NCBI GenBank assembly: GCA_028284565.1
Contig: JANQRM010000186.1
Location: 1-13,160 of the forward strand
Direction: 5' to 3'
Source: Anaerolineae bacterium
GTDB taxonomy: Bacteria; Chloroflexota; Anaerolineae; Aggregatilineales; Phototrophicaceae
Length of the DNA: 13,160 nt
Part shown: positions 7,388 to 13,160 of the stretch, piece by piece
How the letters are laid out: the number at the start of each line of letters is the position of its first letter
Numbering within the stretch: position 1 is the first letter of the stretch
Notes under the pieces: model-generated
What the model was told of the DNA's origin: nothing
Seen by the model: the letters and a program-made list of their open reading frames with translations, nothing else
Databases searched by the model: none
Position numbers and translations under genes: made by a program

Positions 7388-7855
7388 TTAGTCTTTATTT
7401 CCTTGTTCTGAATCCGTTGGGATATATTCATCGTAAATTGTTTCCATCTCAAGTGTGAGCAAAAGACCAAAACGGTTAGTTTTTTTGAGCAGTTCAAACA
7501 GGCGTTTGCCATATTGAATACGTTCTTCTAGTTCATCGGGTCCACTTCGTTTATTAATGTACAAAGAATATTCGAAACTCTGTGAACTTAGCACACCAGA
7601 AGGCATATGATCTTCTTGAATGTAGCCACGATAGCTATTGTCTTCTATATCTTCAAAACCTATTTCCCATCGCGGAACCGTTGAACTGTCGATCAATGTA
7701 ATGCCTAGTATATCTTCGAGTTCTTGCGCCAAATTCCCGCTATCTAAATCAGTACTAATACAAATAATGACATGACGTTGCTTCTCATTTTGAAATGGGT
7801 GATTAGCGATTATATTGTTAACTATCTGTTTATCAGAGACTTGGTTAATAGTCAT
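7388..7855 (-). CDS. Small acidic protein of unknown function
   Basis: 155 residues, not recognised. It has no signal peptide or membrane segment and many acidic residues (for example 'GFEDIEDNSYRGYIQEDH'). A central hydrophobic strand 'RHVIICISTDLDSG' and a C-terminal helix 'ERIQYGKRLFELLKKTNRFG' suggest a compact alpha/beta cytosolic domain. Its ATG lies 4 bp after the rhaI stop with no clear Shine-Dalgarno, so translation probably depends on ribosomes finishing rhaI. GC is low: single 60-base lines count 37-45%, against 48-58% in sampled rhaI lines. The size and position would suit an immunity or accessory cargo gene, but no partner toxin is visible, so I do not assign that. It sits between the intact rhaI end and detached tail B. 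Confidence 0.75.
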   Translation of the reverse strand: MTINQVSDKQIVNNIIANHPFQNEKQRHVIICISTDLDSGNLAQELEDILGITLIDSSTVPRWEIGFEDIEDNSYRGYIQEDHMPSGVLSSQSFEYSLYINKRSGPDELEERIQYGKRLFELLKKTNRFGLLLTLEMETIYDEYIPTDSEQGNKD

Positions 7856-7937
7856 TCATTTAATCCGAGCTGGGATAGCCACCACCACCTGCTGAGTCGG
7901 TTCCACGTTCATCGGCGACACGCTGGGCATAATCATC
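7855..7937. repeat. Copy A of the rhaI-tail repeat (functional end of rhaI)
   Basis: This is the reference copy of a three-copy dispersed direct repeat with members at 5861-5934 and 7296-7378. It covers the last ~25 codons of rhaI (from about Asp384, through the Gly-rich tail '[10 protein letters not shown]') plus the bases after the stop. All three copies have the same orientation and are separated by roughly 1.4 and 0.6 kb. Only A is attached to a complete gene. Confidence 0.85.
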
Positions 7938-9083
7938 CGCACGATAGGCAGAGATTGGGTCGGGATTCAGTCCCATCTCGATACGGACTTGGGCTAAGAG
8001 AGGGCGAATGTCTGTCTCAAAGGCATCGACCAACACCCGATGCGCGCCCAAGACATCCCCTGCTTGTTGCTTTTGGGCTAGGGTAGGGTAATCGACAATC
8101 AAGGCTTTGGCATAGGCGGTTTGTGCATTCAATACACTCAATAACATCGCTTCCAGCTTGGGTTCGATGTTGTGGCTTTGGTCAATCATATAAGCGACAT
8201 TGTTAGCTAAATCGCCCGCGTTGACCAATTCGACAAATATCTCAAAGAGTTCAAAGGGATTGTTTGTCCCGACAATCAAATCGTCATCTGCATAGCGTCG
8301 TGCGTTGAAGTGGAATCCACCCAGCCGTCCTTCATCCAGCAGGAAGGCGACAATGTGGGCAATGTTCGTGCCTTGCGCGTGATGTCCTGTATCCACCAAA
8401 ACCTCGGCGTGTTCACCCAACTTTAGTGCCGTTGCATATGCCATGCCCCAATCAGCGAAGTCGGTATGATAGAAGGCTGGCTCAAAGAATTTGTATTCGA
8501 TGAGCATACGGGAATTGGCAGGGAGATGCTTATAGACCTCGCCTAATGCCTCTTCCATTCGATGTTTTCGCGCACGGATATTATCTTGACCTGCATAGTT
8601 CGTGCCATCAGCAAACCACAACCTGAGGATATCGCTCTCGGATTTTGTCATGATTTCGCAACACTCCACCATATGGGCGACAGCTTCCTCGCGGACACTA
8701 CCAGAGGGATGCGTGATGCTACCTAATTTGTATTGGTCATCTTGAAACACATTAGGATTAATCGCGCCGATCTGAATACCCTTATCAACAGCATATTGCT
8801 TGAGTGCATCCCAGTCGTCCACTTTGTCCCATGGGATATGCAGGGCGACAGAGGGAGCAATGCCTGTCAGAGAATGGATATAAGACGCATCCGATAACTT
8901 TTCATAGACATTCCTCGCCGCTCCCGGATAGGGGAAAACCTTGAAGCGTGTCCCGCTGTTGCCATAACCCCATGATGGCGTTTCGATATGTTGCTGTTTG
9001 AGCTTTGTCTTGACGGACTCCACGTCTATCCCCTTCGCGGAGAGTTGATCAGCTAAATAATGATATGCATCGTTTGTGGTCAT
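7860..9083 (-). CDS. rhaI: L-rhamnose isomerase (Pseudomonas stutzeri / rhizobial / Streptomyces subtype)
   Basis: A 407-residue TIM-barrel sugar isomerase converting L-rhamnose to L-rhamnulose in the cytosol, using two divalent metals. The metal ligands known from P. stutzeri L-RhI fall into place at a constant offset of 23: Glu196 ('IEYK'), Asp231 and His234 ('VDTGHHAQG'), His258 ('GGFHFN'), Asp266 and Asp268 ('YADDDL'), followed by the Asp301 region ('[11 protein letters not shown]'). Other hallmarks are '[15 protein letters not shown]' near residue 36 and '[11 protein letters not shown]'. The start ATG has AAGGA about 7 bases upstream. The C-terminal ~20 residues are Gly/Ser-rich and probably flexible, and the DNA encoding them is the repeated tail. 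The gene is divergent from the DeoR-type regulator with a 105-bp shared promoter region. No rhamnulose kinase or aldolase is visible. Confidence 0.93.
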   Translation of the reverse strand: MTTNDAYHYLADQLSAKGIDVESVKTKLKQQHIETPSWGYGNSGTRFKVFPYPGAARNVYEKLSDASYIHSLTGIAPSVALHIPWDKVDDWDALKQYAVDKGIQIGAINPNVFQDDQYKLGSITHPSGSVREEAVAHMVECCEIMTKSESDILRLWFADGTNYAGQDNIRARKHRMEEALGEVYKHLPANSRMLIEYKFFEPAFYHTDFADWGMAYATALKLGEHAEVLVDTGHHAQGTNIAHIVAFLLDEGRLGGFHFNARRYADDDLIVGTNNPFELFEIFVELVNAGDLANNVAYMIDQSHNIEPKLEAMLLSVLNAQTAYAKALIVDYPTLAQKQQAGDVLGAHRVLVDAFETDIRPLLAQVRIEMGLNPDPISAYRADDYAQRVADERGTDSAGGGGYPSSD

Positions 9084-9106
9084 GATTCATCCTTTTGGCA
9101 AACAGT

Positions 9107-9148
9107 GTGCTATAATGCACTTATAGTCGAAAGTTACATTTGCTTTCG
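9107..9148. promoter_or_regulatory. Shared promoter/operator region between rhaI and the DeoR-type gene
   Basis: A consensus -10 hexamer TATAAT (9111-9116) reads toward the regulator and is framed by GTGC/GCAC (9107-9110 and 9117-9120); no good -35 is seen at 16-18 bp. Just downstream, CGAAAG (9128-9133) and CTTTCG (9143-9148) form a perfect 6-bp inverted repeat with a 9-bp centre. TTTCG-type half-sites are typical of DeoR/GlpR-family operators (family knowledge). The position, between the -10 and the regulator start, suits autoregulation and control of rhaI. The motif AACAGTGTGCT (9101-9111) has a near copy at 11989-11999 upstream of the glycosidase gene. Confidence 0.5.
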
Positions 9149-9188
9149 TTTATTTTCAGTTTAGCCAACTTGAGGATGTTTTGCCACT

Positions 9189-9983
9189 ATGCCGACACAA
9201 CTCTTTTTGGAGGAACGCCGACGCAAGATTTTGGAACAACTGAGTCAACATGGGCGCGTATTCGTCAGTGACTTGAGTGACCAACTCAACGTCAGTGCAG
9301 TCACCATTCGGCAAGACCTCAAAGCCTTGGAAGCCGAAGGTTTGCTGGATAGGACGCATGGTGGCGCGGTTGAGCCGAGTGCGAAACCTCCAACTTTACA
9401 GCGGGATTTGTCCTTTGATATTCGACGTGCGAAAAACTTCCAAGAGAAAGATGTCATCGGGCAATCTGCGGCTGAATTGATTCAACCGGGCTATGCCATT
9501 GCGCTCGATGCCAGCACCACCGTCGTAAGCCTTCTCCCCTACTTGCAATCAATTGATGGACTCACCATCGTGACAAATAACCTACTCGTTGCTCAACATT
9601 TGCTGGACTATCCCCATATTCAAGTCTTTCTGCCAAGTGGTAAACTGCGACGCGACTCCTTCTCTGTGGTAGGCAATCCAGATAGCCTGCCTGATATTAA
9701 TTTGAATATTGGCTTTGTCAGTGCGTGGGGGATTTCGTCAGAAGCGGGGTTCACAGAAGTCGATGAAGATGAGATGGATATGAAGCAAGCCCTTCTCTCA
9801 CGATGTTTCCAGAAAGTCGCGTTGGTCGATAGTAGCAAGTGGGGGCAAATCGCACCCTATACCTATGCTTCGCTCGGCGATATAGACCGCATCATCACGA
9901 CAGATAATACCTTACCGACTGTCCTTCGAGAAGTCCGCCCACATGTCAAGCACTTGCAAGTGGTTCCGCTATCTTCCGCTTAA
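9189..9983 (+). CDS. DeoR-family transcriptional regulator
   Basis: 264 residues, the standard length. The N-terminal winged helix-turn-helix (about 6-58) reads 'RRRKILEQLSQHGRVFVSDL' followed by 'LNVSAVTIRQDLKALEAEGLLDRTHGGAV', the DeoR signature. The C-terminal sensor domain has the phosphosugar-binding motif 'ALDASTT' (107-111) and 'VTNNLLVAQHL', plus 'KVALVDSSKWG', which corresponds to the usual 'D.SKFG'. Such regulators are repressors released by a phosphorylated sugar intermediate. Its position back to back with rhaI implies that it controls rhaI and itself, with a rhamnose-pathway phosphate as likely effector (inference). GAGGA at 9172-9176 is 12 bases before the ATG, a little distant but usable. 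The stop overlaps the convergent glycosidase stop (9980-9983). Confidence 0.92.
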   Translation: MPTQLFLEERRRKILEQLSQHGRVFVSDLSDQLNVSAVTIRQDLKALEAEGLLDRTHGGAVEPSAKPPTLQRDLSFDIRRAKNFQEKDVIGQSAAELIQPGYAIALDASTTVVSLLPYLQSIDGLTIVTNNLLVAQHLLDYPHIQVFLPSGKLRRDSFSVVGNPDSLPDINLNIGFVSAWGISSEAGFTEVDEDEMDMKQALLSRCFQKVALVDSSKWGQIAPYTYASLGDIDRIITTDNTLPTVLREVRPHVKHLQVVPLSSA

Positions 9984-11845
9984 TCTTCGATAGTCGATAA
10001 TTGCTTGAAATACAAAAAGGTCGCCGATTCGGGCCACGAGAACCAATGCCGCGCAACAGGTAAACCTGTTTGGGTATCAAAGGCTTCGGGTAATGCGCCA
10101 TCCGCTTGAGAAACCAAGAATTGCTTGGCAAGTTCAGCTTGGGCTTGTTGTTCATCACCCAGAATCTTTGCCACAATATACGCCTGTACATTCCCCAACG
10201 ACCAGCCTCCTGGTGTATGGATGGAGCCTAGGGTTGCCAACTCACCCGTCGCAAACCCTCGTTCATTCTGTTCAGAAAAGGCATAGTCGAGGGTGGCGCG
10301 CCAAATGGCATCATCCTTGTCACAAAAACCCCATATCGGAGCAAGAACCGTGGGGAAATCATTGGCATCATGATAAAAAACGTGTTCGCCTTTTGCGTCG
10401 GTGACATAAGAAAAAATCGTCTGCCCGTTATATACAGCTGGGAAGTATTCATAAACTGCACGATGGACACGGTCCGCTAATTCTAAGAAGTTGGGGCGAT
10501 TCAACAGTTTTGCTAATCGTCGCAGGGTGTACCAGAGCAGAACATGGCTCGAAAAATGATAGGGCATGGGTAAGGGGTCATCCGCTGGTGATTCTTCCGT
10601 TTGGAACAAGCCTAAACCCTCGACTTCACGCGCAATCAAGTCATCCACACACTGATTAACCGTATCCTGCAATCGAGCGAACAATTCCTTATCCGCAGTT
10701 GCTTCAAAATAGTCAGCGAACTCCAGTAAGGGGAAGATATGCTGGTCCAGTTGGTACAGACTATCTTTGACTTTTCCATTAATAAAATAAGCCCGATACC
10801 ATGCCCCATCAGGACGCTCAGCAACTTCAAATAGCCAAATCAAATGGCGACGTATTTGTTCGCGCATGTCATCGCGCCAGGATAAGAGAGCCATTGCTTG
10901 ATAATAGGAGTCTCGATTCCACGACAGAGGCAACAATTGATGATCCGTTATCATGCAGGTCGCATCCTCGCCCATGGGTATGCAAGATTGTCGCGCATAG
11001 ACAACTGCACGACGCAACATCGAATCTTCTGGACAATCCGCATACTGCCAACCCGACCAATAGCCTTGCCAAGTCCTTAGATTTTCTTCGAGGAGTTGAT
11101 TCCCCTTTTGGTACAGTGCATCGAATTGCTGTCTTGCCTCTGTTGCTGTTTCGCCAAAAGCAAAGTACAAGGCAAAAGTCTGAGCATCCAAGGAGTCTAA
11201 GCGTTGCCGTGAAGTCTCATCCTGAAAAACGAGTGAATTCGCCTCTCCAACCCCAATAGCCCCGCTATTCATTGCCACTGCCAAAGGCAAGTTCACATTT
11301 TCTAAAATCGTAACTGTGTCATCTTGCTGAATAATATTTGTCTTAGCAGAAGGAGCTTTTCGTACACCCCCTTCGGTAATCTGGGTATAAGCACAGCGTT
11401 GGAGCCACATCTGCCCTTTCCACTGTGTCCGAATATCTACATCCGACAATTGCCACAGCTGAACAACACCAGCAATCGTCTCCGATACAAAGGTATATAC
11501 CTCCGCCCAACGACCGTTTTCTAATTGAAAGCGCGTATAGGGTATGGCATATTCAACAAGTCCGACATCACGCTTGACGATAGGCTCGGCGATGTGCAAA
11601 CCAAATCCTTCAGCTAGCCGAAACTTAGCACGATATTGACGAACTGCAGTCGCATCAAAAGAGTCCGCCTGTTGAAACGGCGGAACAGCATTCAACGTGA
11701 CATATCCGTGTTCCGCATGATACAAATTGATGGATACCAGACGACCATCAAAATTGACACTACCGGTCACACCTCGCGCACCAAAATCGAGGGGTTTTTG
11801 CCCTTTTGTCGTTACATCAATTGGCAGAATGTTGTGATGAATCAT
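9980..11845 (-). CDS. Six-hairpin (alpha/alpha)6 glycosidase, GH15-like, specificity unknown
   Basis: 621 residues. The N-terminal part (about 1-250) looks like a beta-sandwich domain and the rest like an (alpha/alpha)6 barrel, the arrangement of GH15 and related six-hairpin glycosidases. Barrel motifs include 'LSWNRDSYYQAMALL' (308-321), where a Trp-x-Arg-Asp precedes the first catalytic helices as in GH15-type enzymes, 'LYQLDQHIFPLLEFADYF' (363-380), 'GGWSLGNVQAYIVAKIL', and 'HWFSWPESATFLYF' near the C-terminus. Glu in 'WPES' and Asp/Glu in the earlier motifs are candidate acid/base residues, unproven. There is no signal peptide, so it should act on imported oligosaccharides. Between rhaI/DeoR and a glycosyltransferase, a rhamnosidase-like or other deoxyhexose-releasing activity is possible but cannot be read from the sequence. 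The ATG has no strong Shine-Dalgarno. Confidence 0.75.
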   Translation of the reverse strand: MIHHNILPIDVTTKGQKPLDFGARGVTGSVNFDGRLVSINLYHAEHGYVTLNAVPPFQQADSFDATAVRQYRAKFRLAEGFGLHIAEPIVKRDVGLVEYAIPYTRFQLENGRWAEVYTFVSETIAGVVQLWQLSDVDIRTQWKGQMWLQRCAYTQITEGGVRKAPSAKTNIIQQDDTVTILENVNLPLAVAMNSGAIGVGEANSLVFQDETSRQRLDSLDAQTFALYFAFGETATEARQQFDALYQKGNQLLEENLRTWQGYWSGWQYADCPEDSMLRRAVVYARQSCIPMGEDATCMITDHQLLPLSWNRDSYYQAMALLSWRDDMREQIRRHLIWLFEVAERPDGAWYRAYFINGKVKDSLYQLDQHIFPLLEFADYFEATADKELFARLQDTVNQCVDDLIAREVEGLGLFQTEESPADDPLPMPYHFSSHVLLWYTLRRLAKLLNRPNFLELADRVHRAVYEYFPAVYNGQTIFSYVTDAKGEHVFYHDANDFPTVLAPIWGFCDKDDAIWRATLDYAFSEQNERGFATGELATLGSIHTPGGWSLGNVQAYIVAKILGDEQQAQAELAKQFLVSQADGALPEAFDTQTGLPVARHWFSWPESATFLYFKQLSTIED

Positions 11846-12145
11846 GTACCCATTCTTGTTTGCAGTTAGTTGAGCAAAAGACTTGATTTGAGAATCCGCT
11901 ACGACAATAGCGATTTTCTTCCTGTTCTGAAATGGAATGATACTACAATTTGTCAGCCTGCATCACCTGAAGGGTGTGTTTGGTTAGCAACAGTGTACTC
12001 TTGTGGCGTAATTGACGGCACTTGTGAAGTGTTTATTGAATAAAACAATGACTTAAGCAGTGGTTGACCAACTCAAGTTCAGCTGAATAATTAAGGGAAT
12101 CTGCCAACTGTTTTATTTCTTAATGTTTCGTCAAGAAAACTCGGC
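11846..12145. other. Non-coding upstream region of the glycosidase gene
   Basis: About 300 bp with no convincing ORF on either strand. It should contain the glycosidase promoter (minus strand), but no good -35/-10 pair stood out. Small symmetric motifs are present: CACTTgtgAAGTG near 12021-12033, GTTGACCAAC near 12063-12072, and AACAGTGTACT (11989-11999), which resembles AACAGTGTGCT upstream of the DeoR-type gene. These may be regulator sites; none is strong enough to call alone. Confidence 0.4.
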
Positions 12146-12169
12146 TATAATGACATTAGTTGACACTTC

Positions 12170-12211
12170 ACTGTACGTCATGATAATTCCCTGACAACGC
12201 GGACGTACAGT
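12170..12211. promoter_or_regulatory. 10-bp perfect inverted repeat, hairpin or operator
   Basis: ACTGTACGTC (12170-12179) and GACGTACAGT (12202-12211) are exact reverse complements separated by 22 bp. The left arm falls in the spacer between TTGACA (12160-12165) and GATAAT (12182-12187), and the right arm falls just after the predicted start of that promoter. This placement suits a repressor operator. In RNA it would form a stem with a 22-nt loop. Confidence 0.6.
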
Positions 12212-12212
12212 T

Positions 12213-12258
12213 GGGACACACGGAACACCCTTCAAAATGCTTCGTGCGTCCCTTTTTT
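12213..12258 (+). terminator. Rho-independent terminator, + strand
   Basis: GGGACACACG (12213-12222) pairs with CGTGCGTCCC (12243-12252) with one A-C mismatch, and TTTTTT follows at 12253-12258. On the minus strand the same hairpin is preceded by A6 and is not followed by a U-tract, so it works best rightward. It stops 3 bp short of the glycosyltransferase stop codon on the other strand, so it may also insulate that gene, but the direction fits a + strand transcript. Confidence 0.7.
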
Positions 12259-12261
12259 GAT

Positions 12262-13160
12262 TCAAGGTTGCTCATAGACAGTAATCATGCCTGCAAAAAA
12301 CACCACATCCCAATCAGCCACAACCTGCATCATCTCGGCAACCTGAGGGATATGCACCGCACCCCAATTGCGCCACAAATTATCGACAACCACAAAGCGT
12401 GCTTGCTGATACTCCGTATCAAACACAAAACGGTCTGCAGATAAGTCACCCGGTAAATGAACCGCATCTCGTCCATCCGCAATCGCCGACATTTGGAATT
12501 CCGCAACATGAATAGTTGGAGCAATCATCCAACCAATCGGTGCTGAAGTCACCACTAGGTCTCCAGCATCCGCATGTTCATTAATATAGTCCGCAACAGA
12601 CCGCGCTGATACACTATCCACTAAAAAGACATCAATTTCTGTGAGGATTGTTTCGTCAGCGGATTGAAGCGTTCCCCATGTTAGCGTTAACAGAGGCAAA
12701 ATGAGCAGGACTCGCATACCCCAAGATGCAATCCTATTGTCAAATTGCTCCTTACAGAATGCCCATGACCGCATCAAGAAAAAGCCAACACCAATGGTAA
12801 CGAGGGGCAAAAAAGGCAACACATAATACGCACTCAAGCTAAACAATGGCACGGTTCGCCCGACTACGAGCAAGGGAATTAAGCTAATCAACATAACCGT
12901 CCGCAGAGATTTCGATTCGATCAAGAAGATTCCCAACAAGCCCAATAACCACCATGGATTTTGGAGCAGGGTAAGAAAGTTTTGATTCAATAAACTGAGT
13001 TGTGAGATGAAATCCCCGCCACCTGTTCGTGATAAGGTATAGCCCAAATCAAAGAGAAACAGTTCCGGTATCGTCACCAATTGCCCGATGAAGTAGAGTC
13101 CCAAGGGCAAGCAAGCCACACCTATTGCCCAAATCGCATCTCGCCAGCGAACACCGATGA
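12262..13160 (-). CDS. Membrane glycosyltransferase (GT39/ArnT-like), C-terminal part; 5' end outside window
   Basis: The frame is open to the window edge ('IGVRWRDAIWAIG' precedes the first internal GTG), so the gene continues to the right, and about 298 C-terminal residues are seen. Several hydrophobic segments ('LGLYFIGQLVTIPELFLFDLG', 'NPWWLLGLLGIFLIE', 'TVMLISLIPLLVVG', 'YVLPFLPLVTIGVGFFLM', 'VLLILPLLTLTWGTL') lead into a soluble C-terminal domain of about 140 residues ('SVADYINEHADAGDLVVTSA' to 'GMITVYEQP'). This resembles dolichyl-phosphate-mannose mannosyltransferase / PMT-family polyprenyl-phosphate-dependent enzymes, with the last domain outside the membrane and acting in cell-envelope glycosylation. 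The catalytic N-terminal loops are not in the window, so donor and acceptor are unknown. Confidence 0.8.
   Translation of the reverse strand, partial: IGVRWRDAIWAIGVACLPLGLYFIGQLVTIPELFLFDLGYTLSRTGGGDFISQLSLLNQNFLTLLQNPWWLLGLLGIFLIESKSLRTVMLISLIPLLVVGRTVPLFSLSAYYVLPFLPLVTIGVGFFLMRSWAFCKEQFDNRIASWGMRVLLILPLLTLTWGTLQSADETILTEIDVFLVDSVSARSVADYINEHADAGDLVVTSAPIGWMIAPTIHVAEFQMSAIADGRDAVHLPGDLSADRFVFDTEYQQARFVVVDNLWRNWGAVHIPQVAEMMQVVADWDVVFFAGMITVYEQP

Larger units (their letters stand above)
12146..12258 (+). ncRNA. Candidate small RNA gene with own promoter and terminator
   Basis: A consensus TATAAT (12146-12151, weak -35) points right. A transcript starting near 12158 would contain a 10-bp perfect hairpin (12170-12179 with 12202-12211) and then a terminator hairpin (12213-12252) followed by six T. 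This gives an RNA of about 100 nt. No + strand ORF lies upstream to explain a + strand terminator, and the next gene (12262) is on the minus strand. An alternative promoter, TTGACA (12160-12165), 16 bp, GATAAT (12182-12187), would start near 12194 and give about 65 nt. I see no match to 4.5S, 6S, tmRNA or RNase P cores. The call is inference from layout. Confidence 0.45.

Noticed and set aside
5935..7855. Insertion sequence or composite transposon
   Set aside because: No transposase or integrase reading frame and no terminal inverted repeats; the flanking repeats are diverged direct copies of a coding sequence.
5861..7937. Rhs/CDI-type polymorphic toxin array with displaced C-terminal tips and immunity genes
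   Set aside because: The layout (gene, small gene, orphan tail, next gene) is similar, but the parent gene is a cytosolic isomerase and the tails are conserved, not variable toxin domains.
5861..7937. CRISPR array from three similar repeats
   Set aside because: Repeats are ~80 bp, irregularly spaced by 0.6 and 1.4 kb, and encode a protein tail.
10801..11259. 152-residue plus-strand reading frame inside the glycosidase gene
   Set aside because: Antisense shadow of a long conserved gene; composition is Ser/His/Arg-rich as expected for a spurious frame.
12158..12258. 4.5S (SRP) RNA or 6S RNA
   Set aside because: The conserved GGAAG/GCAG-type SRP loop and the long 6S stem with a central bubble are absent.
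13117..13119. GTG as the true start of the glycosyltransferase
   Set aside because: The frame stays open to the window end with membrane-protein-like sequence, and enzymes of this type are much longer, so the gene is cut by the window.

Overview
The window most likely comes from a chromosome, or a metagenome-assembled genome, of a Chloroflexota bacterium (Anaerolineae or Phototrophicales type). This is an inference from protein style: a secreted WD40 protein whose mature N-terminus carries the 'ITAENADKL' signature, a rhizobial/Streptomyces-type L-rhamnose isomerase, an M32 carboxypeptidase, and remains of a Dpp/Opp-type peptide ABC permease. No rRNA, tRNA, CRISPR array or transposase is visible. 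Most of the window has moderate GC. The stretch from about 5940 to 7855 is clearly more AT-rich.

Layout: 1-3165 (+ strand) holds the end of an SDR dehydrogenase, an amidase-signature hydrolase 2 bp behind it, a REP-like palindrome, and an M32 metallocarboxypeptidase. Positions 3173-3370 (- strand) are a decayed C-terminal fragment of a DppC/OppC-type permease. Positions 3553-5864 (+) are a two-gene unit, ribulokinase (araB) plus an HAD phosphatase, overlapping by 4 bp. Positions 5861-7855 (-) are an accessory insert: a secreted WD40 protein, a small unknown protein, and two detached copies of the last ~25 codons of the rhamnose isomerase gene. Positions 7860-9083 (-) hold the complete L-rhamnose isomerase gene, transcribed divergently from a DeoR-type regulator (9189-9983, +). 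A cytosolic six-hairpin glycosidase (9980-11845, -) converges on the regulator. Positions 11846-12261 have no gene but carry promoter-like signals, a 10-bp inverted repeat and a strong + strand terminator, which together suggest a small RNA. From 12262 to the window end is the 3' part of a membrane glycosyltransferase (-).

Functionally, the centre is a sugar-catabolism island: isomerase, kinase, sugar-phosphate phosphatase, DeoR regulator and an intracellular glycosidase. The left part looks like amide and peptide degradation.

The most unusual observation is at the 3' end of the rhamnose isomerase gene. Its terminal ~75-85 bp occur three times (7860, 7301 and 5861). The farthest copy is still in frame, and its stop codon overlaps the stop of the convergent HAD gene. 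The simplest reading is that rhaI once ended there, and that about 2 kb of AT-rich cargo entered through the tail of rhaI, giving it a new, slightly different end each time. A possible sRNA gene near 12146-12258 is the second item to check.
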